64,000 nucleotides of DNA from Phymorhynchus buccinoides (GCA_017654935.2 CM065697.1:44876313-44940312); one strand, 5' to 3'; positions 10,741 through 22,559 are shown, counted from the first letter of the stretch. The notes: generated from the letters alone by a model not told the origin. Numbers and translations are program-made.

Positions 10741-10879
10741 ACAAAAAGTCAAGCAACAAAATCAAATTGGTGTTTAGTCAGCCTTTTGAAAATGCACGGG
10801 CTAGCTTTTAATGTGAAATAATGCGTTTGGATTTTAATGATGGGTGTCAGCAAGTGTGAAGACGGCCTGGGGGGAGTTT

Positions 10880-11380
10880 GTTTACCTTTGCTGTTGCTGA
10901 GCATGCCCGTTATGGAGGTGGCAGTCTGATGGTCTGGGTGGCATTTGGACTGGAGGACGTACCGACCTAGGGGTCTTCCGGAGGGGCACTGTGAATGCTA
11001 TGTGCTACTTGAATGACATCATCAGACCTCAAGTGACCACCCTGATGAAACAGCATGGTGCTGGCTTCATTTTTGTGGACGACAACGCGCCATGTCACTG
11101 GGCTCATGTCATCAGCAATGAGTTGAACACCCACAACATCGCCCATCTTGACTGGCCACCCCAGTTCCCTGACCTCAACCCGATTGAACAGGCATGGGAC
11201 ATGCTTAGGGTGAGCTGATTACGGCATGCCCGCCCGTCCCCAGACACTGGATGCCTTGGAAGAAGACATGGTAAGGAAGTGAGGAGCCATCCCACAGATC
11301 CAGCTGGATAGACTCATTGCCTCAATGCCACGCCGCTTCCAAGCCTGTATTCATGCATACGGAGGTCACACTCGCTAGTC
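10880..11380 (+). pseudogene. Tc1-like transposase C-terminal part, broken
   Basis: Three reading frames together give the C-terminal half of a Tc1/mariner DDE transposase: YGGGSLMVW near 10912-10938, then RTDLGVFRRGTVNAM, then FIFVDDNAPCH with the second catalytic aspartate region, then DWPPQFPDLNPIEQAWDML with the catalytic glutamate. The tail near 11250-11380 matches family patterns (AIPQIQLDRLIASMPRR and GGHTR before a stop). Frames shift near 10950 and near 11215, and a TGA lies at about 11279, where related proteins usually have tryptophan. The N-terminal DNA-binding half is absent. It cannot encode a working enzyme. Confidence 0.85.
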
Positions 11381-11499
11381 ATGACGCTATGAACTGTTTG
11401 CGACACTGTTTTCTTTGAATTTGAAATTGGCAGTTGGTTTTATTTCACACCTGTTTTTGACACCGGCGGAACAAAAACGTAGAAAAGAGAAAGCTACAG

Positions 11500-13500
11500 C
11501 CCCTAATACATCGACCAATAATACAGACTTTTAAATGCCCCCATAACAATTTCTGAAATAATATCATCCTTAAATTCTATTCGAAACGTTAACAAAGCCA
11601 CAGGACCAGACCTAATTTCATATAGAATACTGAGACAGCTACCAACATCTTTTATCTAAGTACTACATCAAGTTTGCTCCTTTTGCTGGGAAGAAGGTGC
11701 TATCCCAAAAGCTTGGAAACAAGCACAAATAGTTGCTATCCTTAGACCCTGTAAACCCACCAATGATCCCCAAAGTTATAGACCCATATCACTAACTCCA
11801 CATTTAGGTAAACTTTTTTGAAAAATTTACAAACAATCGATTACAATATTTTTTGGAGAAAAAAAAATATTATTCCCAGATTTCAAACTGGCTTTCGGAA
11901 AAATCGTAGTTGCGCTGAGCAAATCGCAAAAAAAATAGCATTAGGAATACCCAAATCTGCCGTAAATAATCTGGTCTACTGGATTCCACTCAACTGGATT
12001 CCACTCCGCCACATTATAAAATTAAGATTAAGATGTGCAAACCTATTAACTAGAATTACTGCTACAAATATTTACTCTAAAGATGAATTCAGTAAAGTGT
12101 TTAGTACCTCAAACTGGGGTATGCAATGGGAAACATTGGAAAATAAAAACCCAAGAATTTATGCCAGAACTAAACATATTATTGAATATACTAATTCTCT
12201 TTTCCACAAAGCCAACATATCAGTTAATCAGGTTAATATTAACCCTAAATGGAAAATCCCACAATGGGAACTGGAAGAACCTAACTATGATAAAGATTTA
12301 CACGGTATTGACTCAAAGTTAACTTTAAAAGCCAAAGAAAAGATACATGGCTTACAACAACACTTACTAATATACACGGATGGTTCTAAACTGACAAACG
12401 ACCAAATAGGTTGCGCATTTTATATTCCATCACTTAAAATTACTAAAAGTTACCAACTTAATAAAGACATTTCAATTTTTAGCACGGAACTTTGGGCTAT
12501 TTTACAAGCCTGTATATTTTTAAATGACCTACCCAACCCCCCAATCAATGTTTACATTTTAACCAATTCCTTATCCACAATACAGGCTCTCAAAAATAAA
12601 ACTAATAACCGCCAATCTATATTACAAGAAATCTTGCATATTATTCACCAAATTAAATTAAAAGGCACTGAGATAACTGTATCATGGATCCCATCTCATA
12701 GTAACATCTCGGCTAATGATAGAGCTGACTGGGCAGCCAAACAAGCAGCTTACGGCCAATTAGGACAAAAACATGATATCGGACTATCCATTTCTAAACT
12801 AAAAAAACATACTTAAGCGAACAACTAAACAAGAATGGACTCAAGAACTTAAAACTACACCCAGATTCGCTTCTGGAACAGTGAAATAGTTAAGGGAGGT
12901 CTCTTTTTACCGGTCCCATACTATTTATCATCTCTAATCTTTCGACTTCGTACAAACTCCTATCTTTGTAAACACAATCCTATTCTTTGTACTTGTGGAG
13001 AAGATCTCTCCCTAGAACACTTATTCAACTGTGATAAATATCAAAACTACTTTAATACTATTAAAAAGTATATTTTACCTAGAAAACATTCCGTTTAATG
13101 AAAAAACAATAATAAATAAAGGACCACGAGATTGGTCCACTCTCATATCGTTTGTAAAAATTCTTCATCAATCTGACGTAGGACACTTCTTTTAATCTCT
13201 TTTTAACTTAATTAATATTAATACAATGTAAAATGATAGGCGCTGTAACTGAGAGTGAGAATCTCTTTTCTCTCTCGCTTAGAGCAGAACCTGCTTTCTA
13301 TATACATAATACTGTGTGGATTTTAACACAATGTAATTAGGGACCTGAGACAGGAAGCCGTTTCACTTAGGCATCAGTGTCCGGTCTTTTTAAATAACTG
13401 TAAATAGGGATCCTCGATGATAGAGCCGCATTTTGTTTAGGCATCTAATCGGATCTTTTTAACAATAAAGATGACTAATATGTAAATATGTTTTAATAAA
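11500..13500 (+). pseudogene. Non-LTR retrotransposon (I-group-like) ORF2 remnant: RT fragment, RNase H, CCHC tail
   Basis: From about 11545 the plus strand reads as the fingers part of a reverse transcriptase (NKATGPDLISYRILRQLP, IPKAWKQAQIVAILRPCKP, SYRPISLTPHLGKLF) with stops and shifts. FQTGFRKNRSCAEQ follows in the 332-residue open frame 11818-12816. The RT palm is missing: the protein jumps to a C-terminal RT region and then an RNase H domain with LLIYTDGSK, FSTELWAIL, ILTNSLSTIQAL and SHSNISANDRADWAAK. The third catalytic position reads TNSLS instead of the usual TDSxS. A separate frame near 12960-13060 gives a CTCGEDLSLEHLFNCDKY zinc-knuckle-like tail. A 3' untranslated-like region extends to about 13500. 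RNase H points to the I-type group; the exact clade is uncertain. Confidence 0.85.
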
Positions 13501-13814
13501 CAAAGGCCTATTTTAGATTTTTACTTTATACATCGTTTTTTAACTTGTGGCCCTGAAAATTTTAATCCGGGAGGAAGCATAGCTCAAAACTCACAATCAC
13601 GTTCGAGGCATGGTTAACTTAGGATTTTATAACGAAATAAAAACATCACCTACAAATTTCGTAAAACTATCCTATCTTAAGATCACTATTTTAATTTCAA
13701 CCTAGATTTTATTTACCGTTTTTTTCTCTATTTTTATAACCAAAGTTTTGAATTAATGTCCCATATGAACTTTTTCAAAGTCCAAGAGGACGAGAAACAA
13801 TATTCATCAAATAT
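13501..13814. other. A/T-rich stretch, no feature seen
   Basis: It may include the end of the retrotransposon 3' region. No poly-A or simple tail marks the boundary clearly. Confidence 0.4.
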
Positions 13815-14030
13815 ATATATGTCACGGGAAATATTGGAATACGGGAAAATTACGAATTTTCCCGGGAAAATTCCGAATTGTCCCGAGTTTGGGACAAATT
13901 CGGAATCTTCCCGGGAAAATTTGGAATTCTGAATTTTGCCGGATTGGTATCGGTAAAATTCAGAATTTCTGATTTTTCCCTGGGCCCCTAATTTTTCCCA
14001 GGAAAATTCAGAATTTTCCCAAGCTTACAT
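13815..14030. repeat. Array of palindromic AATTTTCCCGGGAAAATT-type units
   Basis: Repeated variants of CGGGAAAATTCCGAATTTTCCC cover about 210 bp. Each unit is itself a near-palindrome, so the whole can form multiple hairpins. Confidence 0.85.
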
Positions 14031-14310
14031 CGAAGTTACAAGAATTGTGTGTGAGAGAAAACCTTGAAACTTGAAATGTTGAATGTGGATCAACTGAATA
14101 AGCATTACATCATCAAGAATGATGACAGGAATAATAACAAACAAAAGTAATAATTATATGATAATAATTATAAATAATTATAATAAACAATAATATTCCA
14201 AATGATTCATAATGCTGTATATAACAGTCAAATATAACAAAATCCAAACAATATAAAACATAAATCATAACATATGTTATAAATATAAGCTTACACCCAA
14301 CCATACGCAC

Positions 14311-14385
14311 TTACGCACGTGTACACAGGCGCTCACACACGCACACGTGCACGCACTCAGGCATGCATGCACACACACACACACA

Positions 14386-14427
<42 letters not shown>

Positions 14428-14479
14428 GTGCGCAACCTATGGATAATGAGAGAGAGAGAGAGACTGGAGAGAGAGAGAC

Positions 14480-14517
<38 letters not shown>

Positions 14518-14525
14518 AGAGAGCA
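14311..14525. repeat. (CA)n followed by (GA)n
   Basis: An interrupted CA tract (14315-14425) is followed after about 20 bp by an interrupted GA tract (14448-14523). Confidence 0.96.
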
Positions 14526-15179
14526 TAAGACATAAAACATTTTATTGACTAAACACATAGGTTTGTTTCAATATGAGATTTAGGAAGAAGGGGTAAAGAG
14601 CACTGACACTAACTCGGGAAAACTAGCAGATGGGTGTACAAAATCAAAATCGTCAGTTCTTCAGCCAACAGAACGCACACATGAATTTACTCATTTAAAC
14701 AGCACTTTTTTGAAAAAATTACTTGCGTCACACTATAACGTCATTTTCTTCTGTTGCAGAAAAGTTATCACAAATTGAGTAAAAAACTCTTTTTGGGTAA
14801 CAAATGATCAATGTCGGTCTCGAAATCGCATGACATTTCAATTTTTGCACACCAAAAAAGTGTTATGACAAGTTTATTATGTGAAAAAAAGGTATTTAGA
14901 TGTCTTAATATGAGTTATACGTCGAAAAGTTTTTCTTGCATTCTAAATACAATGGCCACAGACAAACCCACTTTTATTATGTCATCTGTTACGCTGTTTT
15001 ACTCACGCATAACATCCCAAAAAAATATAACTCGCTACCATGGTGGAAGAGACAATAGGTGTTATGGTTAAGTGTTTATTACATTGTTTAAAATTCCAAC
15101 TGTTTTTGAGTTGTTTGTCTTTCCTACAAAAATATGACTTGAAATATTGAACACTCATTGCCCAGATTAGTATCATGAT
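14526..15179. other. Non-coding stretch
   Basis: No gene is seen. TTAGGAAGAAGGGGTAAAGAGC at about 14579 resembles one end of the TA-flanked MITE family, but no mirrored partner follows nearby, so it may be a broken or related element. Confidence 0.4.
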
Positions 15180-15420
15180 GCTGCTTCATTTTTGTCCAGA
15201 CAAGGTCACTTTTGACCTTGACCTTTGACCTTTAATGTCATTGTTTTCTTTCAAACGTTTTTGATCCACTGTACAGATTACGAATTACTACAACTCTAAC
15301 GGGGATAAAGTACCTGGAGTTGATTTATTTCCTTGAATGACTTTACCTAGGTGACCCACCTTGACCTTTGACCTTGAAATGTTTCACTTCCCCATCACCT
15401 CCTTGGTTGGCATCCTGTCA
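15180..15420. repeat. TGACCTTGA-rich dispersed repeat fragment
   Basis: TTTGACCTTGACCTTTGACC near 15210-15230 and CACCTTGACCTTTGACCTTG near 15357-15377 are the visible cores. The same style appears at 61345-61645. TGACCTTGA is the reverse complement of TCAAGGTCA, the extended half-site of FTZ-F1/ERR-type nuclear receptors. I read it as part of a repeat family, not as a proven regulatory site. Confidence 0.6.
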
Positions 15421-16367
15421 CATCTTCACAGTCAATTTTTAAAAAATTTACAAGTTTGTTTATTGGCTTACGCGATAACAGGTTGTAATCAGTGAATGGC
15501 GATATTTTAATAACCTTGACTTGAAATTAATTTTTGATCTTCGAAATTCCATTTTCTTATGTTTAGCCGTAATCTCTTACATTGTCTAGTTAAAGATCGA
15601 AATCTTGTCAGTTGGTTCATTAGGAAATATGGTAGGAACGCCGATGTACTGGTGACTTTTATAACCTTGATTTTTGACATGTTCCTGTTAAATAAGGGGC
15701 GAAGTGTTTCAAATAAACTAAGACATTAATATTCTATGTGACAACATGACCGAGTACTGTAAAGTACCTTTTATAAGCCCATGTTCCGTGTAATGCCCAT
15801 CTCCCACTTTGGAGCAATATTTGCATGGGGTATGTAGGCCCTACAATTGTAAACGCCCCACACCCCAAATTTGGAGCAATATTCTGAATAGGGTCCTTAC
15901 GCGAACAAAATGGCCACACCACTTGTCTTTGAGACAAGTTTTATTGTGTTTGTGGTTTTGTTTTTAATAACTTTTATATGTTGAAGCTCACAGTTCGGGC
16001 AGCCTAACTTTACAATGCAAAAAAGTTGAAGTAGGTCTACAAGAGTTGGTCTTCTACAATTAACCGTATGTGGGACCCACGGCTGTTCTATTTACCGTCC
16101 CACTGGAATGTAAATTTCATGTAAACGCCCCCCCCCCCCACCAGAAAAAATTAACGATGATGGGGGGGGGGGGGGGACTCACCTGGCGGAATCTGTTAAT
16201 GACCCTAACATCATCTCCACCCCAACTCCCAGTCACTTCCTCGACAGTTTGGAGGAGATAGAGATTATAGAAGAGTTTAACGCATGCAAATATAATGTTG
16301 ATATTTTTCTTTTCAAAGATGGTTTTAGAAAGGACACATAGCTTTCATTACATTAACACCCCGCTTT
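15421..16367. other. Non-coding stretch with a short repeated motif
   Basis: TTTGGAGCAATATT occurs at 15809 and 15869. Poly-C (16128-16139) and poly-G (16161-16174) runs lie close together. No gene was recognised. Confidence 0.5.
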
Positions 16368-16900
16368 AGTAAATTCAGGGGAGCAAGTTTTCCGTTACTA
16401 TAACAGGTTTTTCTTATAACGTGTTCGGATATAGTAAAGTTTTGATGATATTGTTATCTTATCCGAGGACGTTTTTTCAAAGTCAAAGCTAACGTAAAAT
16501 ACTGAATACAACCCTCCCACCCCTTCTCTATGGTTTTGAGGTCAAAAAAAATGTGGATTGGGTTTATACATGGTATATTCCTGTGCACAAAACAAAACTA
16601 CTGAATAAAAGCATATAGTGACAACCTCCTAAATTCCAAATGCCTTTGAATCTATTCATGCATGCACACACGCACGTGCATGCGTTCACACACACACCCA
16701 CACACTGTGAACAGGACAGTTTTGTTTGCCTGCGGACATTTCACCTACGGACCCTTCGCCTATGGACATTATGCCTAAGGTCACATGCTCCACCGGACAT
16801 TTTGCTACTGGACATTATGCCTAACCAGACATTATGCCTAATAACTAAGATTATCATGCCTGCAAATAAATTATCGCATCTTCATGATGCGATAGTATTT
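16368..16900 (+). repeat. Arm L1 of large inverted repeat (partner 26545-27207)
   Basis: Matched in reverse complement by 26545-27207: shared strings include GGATATAGTRAAGTTTTGATG, TTTTTCAAAGTCAAAGCT, GATTGGGTTTAT, ACATGGTATA, AAAAGCATATA and ATCTATTCATGCATGC. Both carry a CA/TG tract and a GGACATTATGCCTAA array in the same relative place. The outer end begins CCCCGCTTTAGTA, like the ACTATAA...TTATAACC ends seen elsewhere nearby. Confidence 0.85.
16735..16850. repeat. Short degenerate array of GGACATTATGCCTAA units
   Basis: Variants of GGACATTNTGCCTAN repeat about six times at roughly 19 bp spacing. The reversed relative at about 26590-26705 has TGGCATAATGTCCGTAG-type units. Confidence 0.75.
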
Positions 16901-17380
16901 TTTTTCCGAAATTCTTTCTTTCCGATTCATTTTTTCAACAGTACTGAGAGTGTGGCTTCAATTGTCGACTTATTAGCTCTGCCTTTTCCTCTGTTGAGGG
17001 CTCTGCAGTAAAACAGAATACAAATTTAATTGCAGCCAATGACCGGACAGTTCTCAATTGGTAATGTCTGAATTGCCAATGAAGATTGTGGGCGGAAATG
17101 TCGACTTTAGTTTCACCGTTTCTGCCATGCAGGGCGCTGCGGAGAGCGGGTACAACCTAGTAGCGCCTATGTAATGTTAGTTTGTCATAATGAGTTTCAG
17201 AACGAAATTCGTCGCGAATAGTCCCTTGTTTCGAGCCCAGCTATCAACTGTATCGCCGGTTCTATCGCAGCACCAATCGCGCAGGTAAATCAACAAAATT
17301 TTGTTGAACAAAATGTATGCACGTCCTCTTTTATCTACATGTTTAATAATAAAGTTCACTTTAAACAGAAAGTTGTAAAA
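16901..17380. other. Non-coding stretch, no feature seen
   Basis: No convincing gene or repeat partner was found here. Confidence 0.4.
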
Positions 17381-17425
17381 ACAGAGAAAGAAATAGAAAG
17401 AGAGGAGGGAGAGAGGAGAGAAAAG

Positions 17426-17462
<37 letters not shown>

Positions 17463-17472
17463 AGAGAGAGAG

Positions 17473-17526
<54 letters not shown>

Positions 17527-17530
17527 CGAG
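17381..17530. repeat. (GA)n microsatellite
   Basis: Interrupted GA tract of about 145 bp, immediately before inverted-repeat arm L2. Confidence 0.96.
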
Positions 17531-17534
17531 ACTG

Positions 17535-17950
17535 TGACATATTACATTGAATGACGGGTATTTACAAAGGTCACATGAAGAGGAACACATTTTTTTATGT
17601 AACGAAGGAGGAACCACAAATTACTTTACTATAGAATTTTTTAAACTTATACCAGTTGCTACTATTGGGTGGGTGGAAGGGAGTGGTGAGACTGTGACGC
17701 ATGCATTGGTGACGTATTTTACAAAGGCGAAAGAGGACAATTTGTTAAATTCAAACGAGGAGCAGTCCTGTGGGCAACCCAAAAGGACTTTACTATAGCA
17801 GGTTTTTTTTATTAATAAACCGAGTTGCTACATCCAGGACTATTTAGTATAAAACAGTAGAACCTTTGGCCGGAACCAGTGCTTTCCTTACTGTACCGAA
17901 TTGCTTATAACCGAGTTTACTATAACGGGGAGTACTGATGTCACTATATT
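17535..17950 (+). repeat. Arm L2 (inverted partner 21885-22325)
   Basis: The reverse complement of 21885-22325 shares TATTTACAAAGGTCAC, GAAGAGGAACCACAAAT-like sequence, GGTGACGTATTTTACAAAGG, AGGACAATT, TTACTATAGCAGGTTTTTTT and CTTATAACCGAGTTTACTATAA. The repeated ACTATA/TTATAACC words look like terminal repeats of a pogo-like or other Tc1/mariner relative, but no transposase is visible. Confidence 0.82.
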
Positions 17951-17989
17951 CCAAAGGACCCATTCCACTCTTGTATGTACATTACTATT

Positions 17990-18027
17990 AACGGAGAGAG
18001 AGAGAGAGAGAGAGGTAGAGAGAGAGA

Positions 18028-18061
<34 letters not shown>

Positions 18062-18200
18062 GTGAGACCAAGAGACGAGAGAGAGAGAGAGAGAGAGAAG
18101 AGAGAGAGTGAGACAGAGAGAGATACAATAGAGACGGGAGAGAGATACGAGACAGAGAGACAGAGAGACAGAGAGACACAGAGAGAGAGAGAGAACAACC
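17990..18200. repeat. (GA)n tract
   Basis: Interrupted GA tract with GAGACAGAGAGACAGAGAG blocks at the 3' side. Confidence 0.95.
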
Positions 18201-18611
18201 ACGCACATGCAATGCATGCAGGACGGCACAAGACCATAAATTTATACACGGCAGACAAGAGACAGGAACATAGCAAGGAACACAGACAGACGATAGACAG
18301 ACAGAACAGACAATAAACTTACTGCATAGAAAGGACCCGCCCTTCTCTTCACATAGAGTACCAAGGTGACAATTGAATTCCCTTTCTTTCATCGAGCAGA
18401 TCCGCCAAGAACTTTTTTGTGAACTTGGTGACTTGAACCGAGAGAAACCACATTGTGTTCATTATGACAATATTAACACTAGTGATTTCATTTTTGACAA
18501 TTGAATGCTATTGTACTATTGTATTCCTGCATGCCATTTGTTAACAATCAACGGAATTGAAATCATCATCGTAGAAATTTTTGTTATTAACTGAGTCGCA
18601 TTGTTACATTA
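18201..18611. other. Non-coding stretch
   Basis: No gene was recognised. GACAGACGATAGACAGACAG-like sequence trails from the preceding GA tract to about 18310. Confidence 0.5.
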
Positions 18612-19075
18612 TTTTCTTGTGTCCAGTTGTTTGTTACAGTTTATTTGATACTTATTGGTCAGTTGTTTGTTACATTAGTTTCTTGGTCCAGTGTTTGTTA
18701 CAGTCTTGGTCAGTTGTTTGTTACAGTCCTTTTGTCCCAAGTTGTTTGTTACAGTCTTGTCCAGTTTGTTTGGTACAGTCTTGTCCAGTTGTTTTGCTAC
18801 TTCTTGGTCCAGTGTTGTTTGTTACATAGTTTCTTGGTCCACTGTTTGTTTACAGTCTTGGTCTCCACGTTGTTTGCTACAGTCTTGGTCCCAGTTGTTT
18901 TTTACGTCTTGGTCATGTGTTTTGTTTAAAGTCTTGGTCCAGTTGTTTGCTACAGTGTGGTCCGTTGTTGTTACAGTCTTGTCCAGTTGTTTGTTCATCT
19001 TGGTCCATTGTTTGCTACAGTCTTGGTTTCAGTTTTTGTACAGTCTTGGTCCAGTTGTTTGTGTCGCTTGTCCAG
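18612..19075 (+). repeat. 24 bp tandem array, about 19 units
   Basis: The unit is near TCTTGGTCCAGTTGTTTGTT plus ACAG. Units vary mostly by single-base gain or loss, so reading frames break often. The 167-residue frame across it is a repeat by-product. Confidence 0.92.
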
Positions 19076-19284
19076 AAATGTCTACAGAAATGTCTGCTTC
19101 CAGTATGATCAAGTCTAACCTAAGAAAGGATTGTGAATCGCAAGGCCATAACATTTTGCCATCAGTTGTACTGGAAATAATGACGTCATATTAGTTTTAC
19201 TTTCGTGACGTTAATTTTGTTATATTCTGAATATTCGTCTCGGCCAGTGGAAAAGCATGTGTCAGTAGAAACATTCTCATTTTT

Positions 19285-20225
19285 TAGTAACAGCAAAACT
19301 CCGGTTATAAGAAAATCGAAAGGGAGAGAACAATTTTGTTTTCTATTATCCGAATTTTGGATATAAGAAACATTTAGACTTTGGTTTCTTATAAACCAAG
19401 TTGAATGGTAAAAAAAGGGAAAAAATAAAAGAGAAAAGGAGAAAAAAATAAGTAAAGGACAACAGTAAACATAAACGAAGAGAAAAATGCTTTTTTAAAC
19501 CTAATTTGGTGCTGCAAAAAGGAAAAAAGGAAAAGAAGAGGAAAAAAGAACAGACAGAAAATAAAAACAAAAATAAAGGCAAAGTGGTGTGGAGTTGCAT
19601 GATAGTGAGCAAGATATTGGGCGAAGCAGATGCTGATTGGTGTGGTGTGCGAGTAACAGATTTGTTCAAACATGTAAATTTATGTTTATTTTTTAATTAA
19701 TATTAATTTGGATGTATTTTAACTTATTTTAACGTGGAAGACAAGTTTCACTTAAGTTGAACAATGGCAAGGACAATAAAGAAACTTGCGTATGACTCAT
19801 GTTTTACGTCATAAATCAAAAATACAGCAAAACTCGTATAAGAAATCGAAGGAGATGGTTTTTTTTGCTTCTTACTACTGCTTTTTTTCCCCCGAGTTTT
19901 CTTATATCTGCAACTCGGTATAGGAAAACGGTTTGATTTTTGTTTCCTTATACCCATTTTTTTCCTAATTTGGTGCTGTTTACATCATAAAATCAAATAG
20001 TCTACTAAGAAGAAGATTTAAAGGGTGACTACAGTACAACCACTCAACTAACAAGCTTTTCTCCTTTTTGTTTTTTACTGTTATGCAAATGCATACCTCT
20101 TCACTCTTTCTTGTACTGAACTATTACCATTTATCTGTCCAAACTCATGCAGCTTTTCATCAATCGTGTAGGCTTATTCTTATCACGCAAAAATATGTAT
20201 TTTTGTATGAGTGCTCCATGGTCAT
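19285..20225 (+). repeat. Arm L3 of large inverted repeat (partner 25490-26540)
   Basis: It begins CAGCAAAACTCCGGTTATAA and has a second end-like CAGCAAAACTCGTATAAGAA at 19824. Reverse-complement matches at 25490-26540 cover TAATTTGGTGCTG, a GTGAGC...GATTGGTG region, CTACTAAGAAGAAGATTTAAA, TTGTACTGAACTATTACC and ATGCAGCTT. The two end-like motifs per arm suggest a tandem pair of ~540 bp elements in each arm. Confidence 0.82.
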
Positions 20226-20299
20226 CTGGATTGCGACAAGCTTCCACTTTAAAACATTTGCACCGTTGTCTGCTTTTGCCTGACCCGAACAATTACATC

Positions 20300-21655
20300 T
20301 CACAAAGCCTTGCCCACCAGATGCCTGACAAGGGCTCATGGGGAGCTGAGATAGTGGCCAGGGCTTCATGGGGAAGCTGAGGTTAGTGGCCAAGATGCTC
20401 ATGGGGAGGTCTTGAGGTAGTGGCCCGGGCTCATGGGGAGCTGAGGTAGTGGTCCTAAGGGCTCATGGGGAGATGAGGTAGTGGCCAGGGCTCATGGGAC
20501 GAGGTATGGCCAAGGGCTCATGGGAGCTGAGGTAGTGGCCAGGGATCATGGGAGATGAGGTAGTTGGCCAAGGGCTCATGGGAGCTGAGGTGTGGCCAAG
20601 GGCTCATGGGGAGCTGAGGTAGGGTCCATGGCTCATGGGAGCTGAGTTAAGTGGCCAAGGGCTCATGGAGAGCTAGGTAGTGGCCAAGGGCGCATGGGGA
20701 GCTTGAGGTAGTGGCCAAGGTTCATGGGGAGGCTGAGGTAGTGGCCAAGGGCTCATGGGGAGCTGAATAGTGGCCAAGGGCTCACAGGGAGCTGAGATAG
20801 TGGCCCAAGGGCTCATCAGGGAGCTCGGTTAGGGTCAAGGGCTCACAGTGGAGCTGAGGTAGTGGCCTAGGGCTCACGAAGGCTGAGATATGGCCCAAAA
20901 GTTTCACATGAGCTTAGGTAGTGGCCAAGGCTCATAGGGAGCTGAAGGTAGTGGCCAAGGGCTCATGGGGACTGAGGTAATGGCCAAGGGCTCACAGGGA
21001 GCGGGATAATGGCCAAGGCTCACAGGGAGCTGAGATAGTGGCCAAAGGTTCACATGGAGCATGAGGTAGTGGCCAAGGTCCCATAGGGAACTTGAGGTAG
21101 TGGCCAAGGGCTCATAGGGAGCCATGAGTTAGTGGCCACAGGGTAATGGGGAGCGAGCCGGTAGTGGCCAAGGCTTACGGGAGCTGCGATAATGGCCTAG
21201 GGTCACAGGGAGCTGGAGATAGTGGCCAAGTGCTCCATTGGGAGAAAAGGTGTAGTGGCCAAGGGCTCAAAGGGAGATGAGGAAGTGGCTCAAAGCGATC
21301 ATGTGGGAGCTGAATGCGTAGTCGGCCTAGGGCTCATGGGGAGATGACGGGTTCCGGTTTAGTGGGCCAAGGCTCACAAGAAGCTGAGGTAGTGGCCCAA
21401 TGGTTCACATGGAGCGAGTACTGGCCAAGGGTTCCCATTGGAGCCGACCGGTAGGACTCAAAGTTCACAGGGAGCTGATCGAGTAGTGGAAAGGCGTTTA
21501 CAGGGAGCGAGGAGTGGTATAGGGCTTAGGGGGAGCTGACGGTTGGGTTAGCTTCGGTCAACGGGTTCACGTAGCTGAGGTAAGTGGCCAAGGGTCACAG
21601 GGAGCTGACTGTAGTGGCCAAGGGCCTCACAGGGAGCTGACGGTGAGTGGACAAC
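20300..21655 (+). repeat. 30 bp tandem array (minisatellite), roughly 44 units
   Basis: The consensus is close to GGGCTCATGGGGAGCTGAGG followed by TAGTGGCCAA. Units carry very frequent single-base indels, more so toward the 3' side, and some carry CACA instead of CATG. This may be real divergence or uncorrected long-read error. Confidence 0.95.
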
Positions 21656-21884
21656 CAAGTCAAAACCAATCGTAAATGATTAGTGCTTTTACTGCACTTT
21701 TTCCTTAATAGTACATAATATATGAAACACGTCTACTTCATTTGTATGGTTACATAAATGTGTTTATTGCCGTGATTCCTAGGTGCACTTTGGCCTGTAA
21801 AGCATCCATTGATCGAGATACATAAAGATACATGTGGATTTGCATTTTGACCTTTCATATGATAGACATTTATGTCCCCTTGTT

Positions 21885-22325
21885 ATTAACAGGACGTCCC
21901 CGCCCTTTATAGTAAACTTCGGCTTATAAGACAATCTTTTCGTTACAGTAAATGGAAAGCCACTGCCGTTCCCGGCAAAAGTTCTACTGTTTATTACTAA
22001 ATAGACCTTGGATAGTAGGCAACTCGGTTATAATTATTAAAAAAACCTCGCATAGTAAAGTATTTTGGTTCCCCACAGGACTGGTTGGTCCTCGGTCCTA
22101 CAATTAAAAAAATTGTCCTCTCGTGACCTTTGTAAATACGTCACCAATGTACGGCAGTCCGTCTCAACCACTCCCCTCAACCCACCCATTAATAACAACT
22201 GGTTTATAATTAAAATTTAAAAAACTCCCATATAGTTAAAGGTCATTTGTGGTTCCTCTTCGTTACAATAAAAAAACATTGTCCTCTCCTCCTGACTTTG
22301 TAACATACCATCATCAATGTATTAT
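21885..22325 (-). repeat. Arm R2 (inverted partner of 17535-17950)
   Basis: It starts CAGGACGTCCCCGCCCTTTA and includes TATAGTAAACTTCGGCTTAT, AATACGTCACCAATG and CCACTCCCCTCAACCCACCC. A further same-orientation scrap (AAATACGTCACAGTCTCACT) lies at 24528-24570. Confidence 0.8.
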
Positions 22326-22339
22326 GTGGCCAGTAGAAA

Positions 22340-22555
22340 TCGGAATCCAGTACGATTTCGGATTTTCTATAGTAAAAAATCGGGAATTCCGATTTTACTA
22401 GTACAAAATCAGCATTCTAATTTCTACATGGCTTTTTTATAGTACAAATCGGAATTCCGATTTTACTTCAGTTACAAATCGGAATTCACGATTTGTACTG
22501 ACAGCCAGTGAAATCACGGAATCCAGTACCAAATTGGAATCCACTTTCTCCAACA
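22340..22555. repeat. Array of palindromic AAATCGGAATTCCGATTT units
   Basis: Several near-perfect palindromes around GAATTC, linked by ACTAGTA or AGTAC spacers. A second array of the same kind lies at 24290-24520. Confidence 0.85.
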
Positions 22556-22559
22556 ATTG

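Noticed and set aside
18581..19194. Overlapping frames that look like multi-pass membrane proteins
   Set aside because: Produced by the 24 bp TCTTGGTCCAGTTGTTTGTT-type array.
20300..21655. Possible CRISPR-like array
   Set aside because: Units are directly adjacent 30 bp tandem repeats without distinct spacers, and the DNA is clearly eukaryotic.
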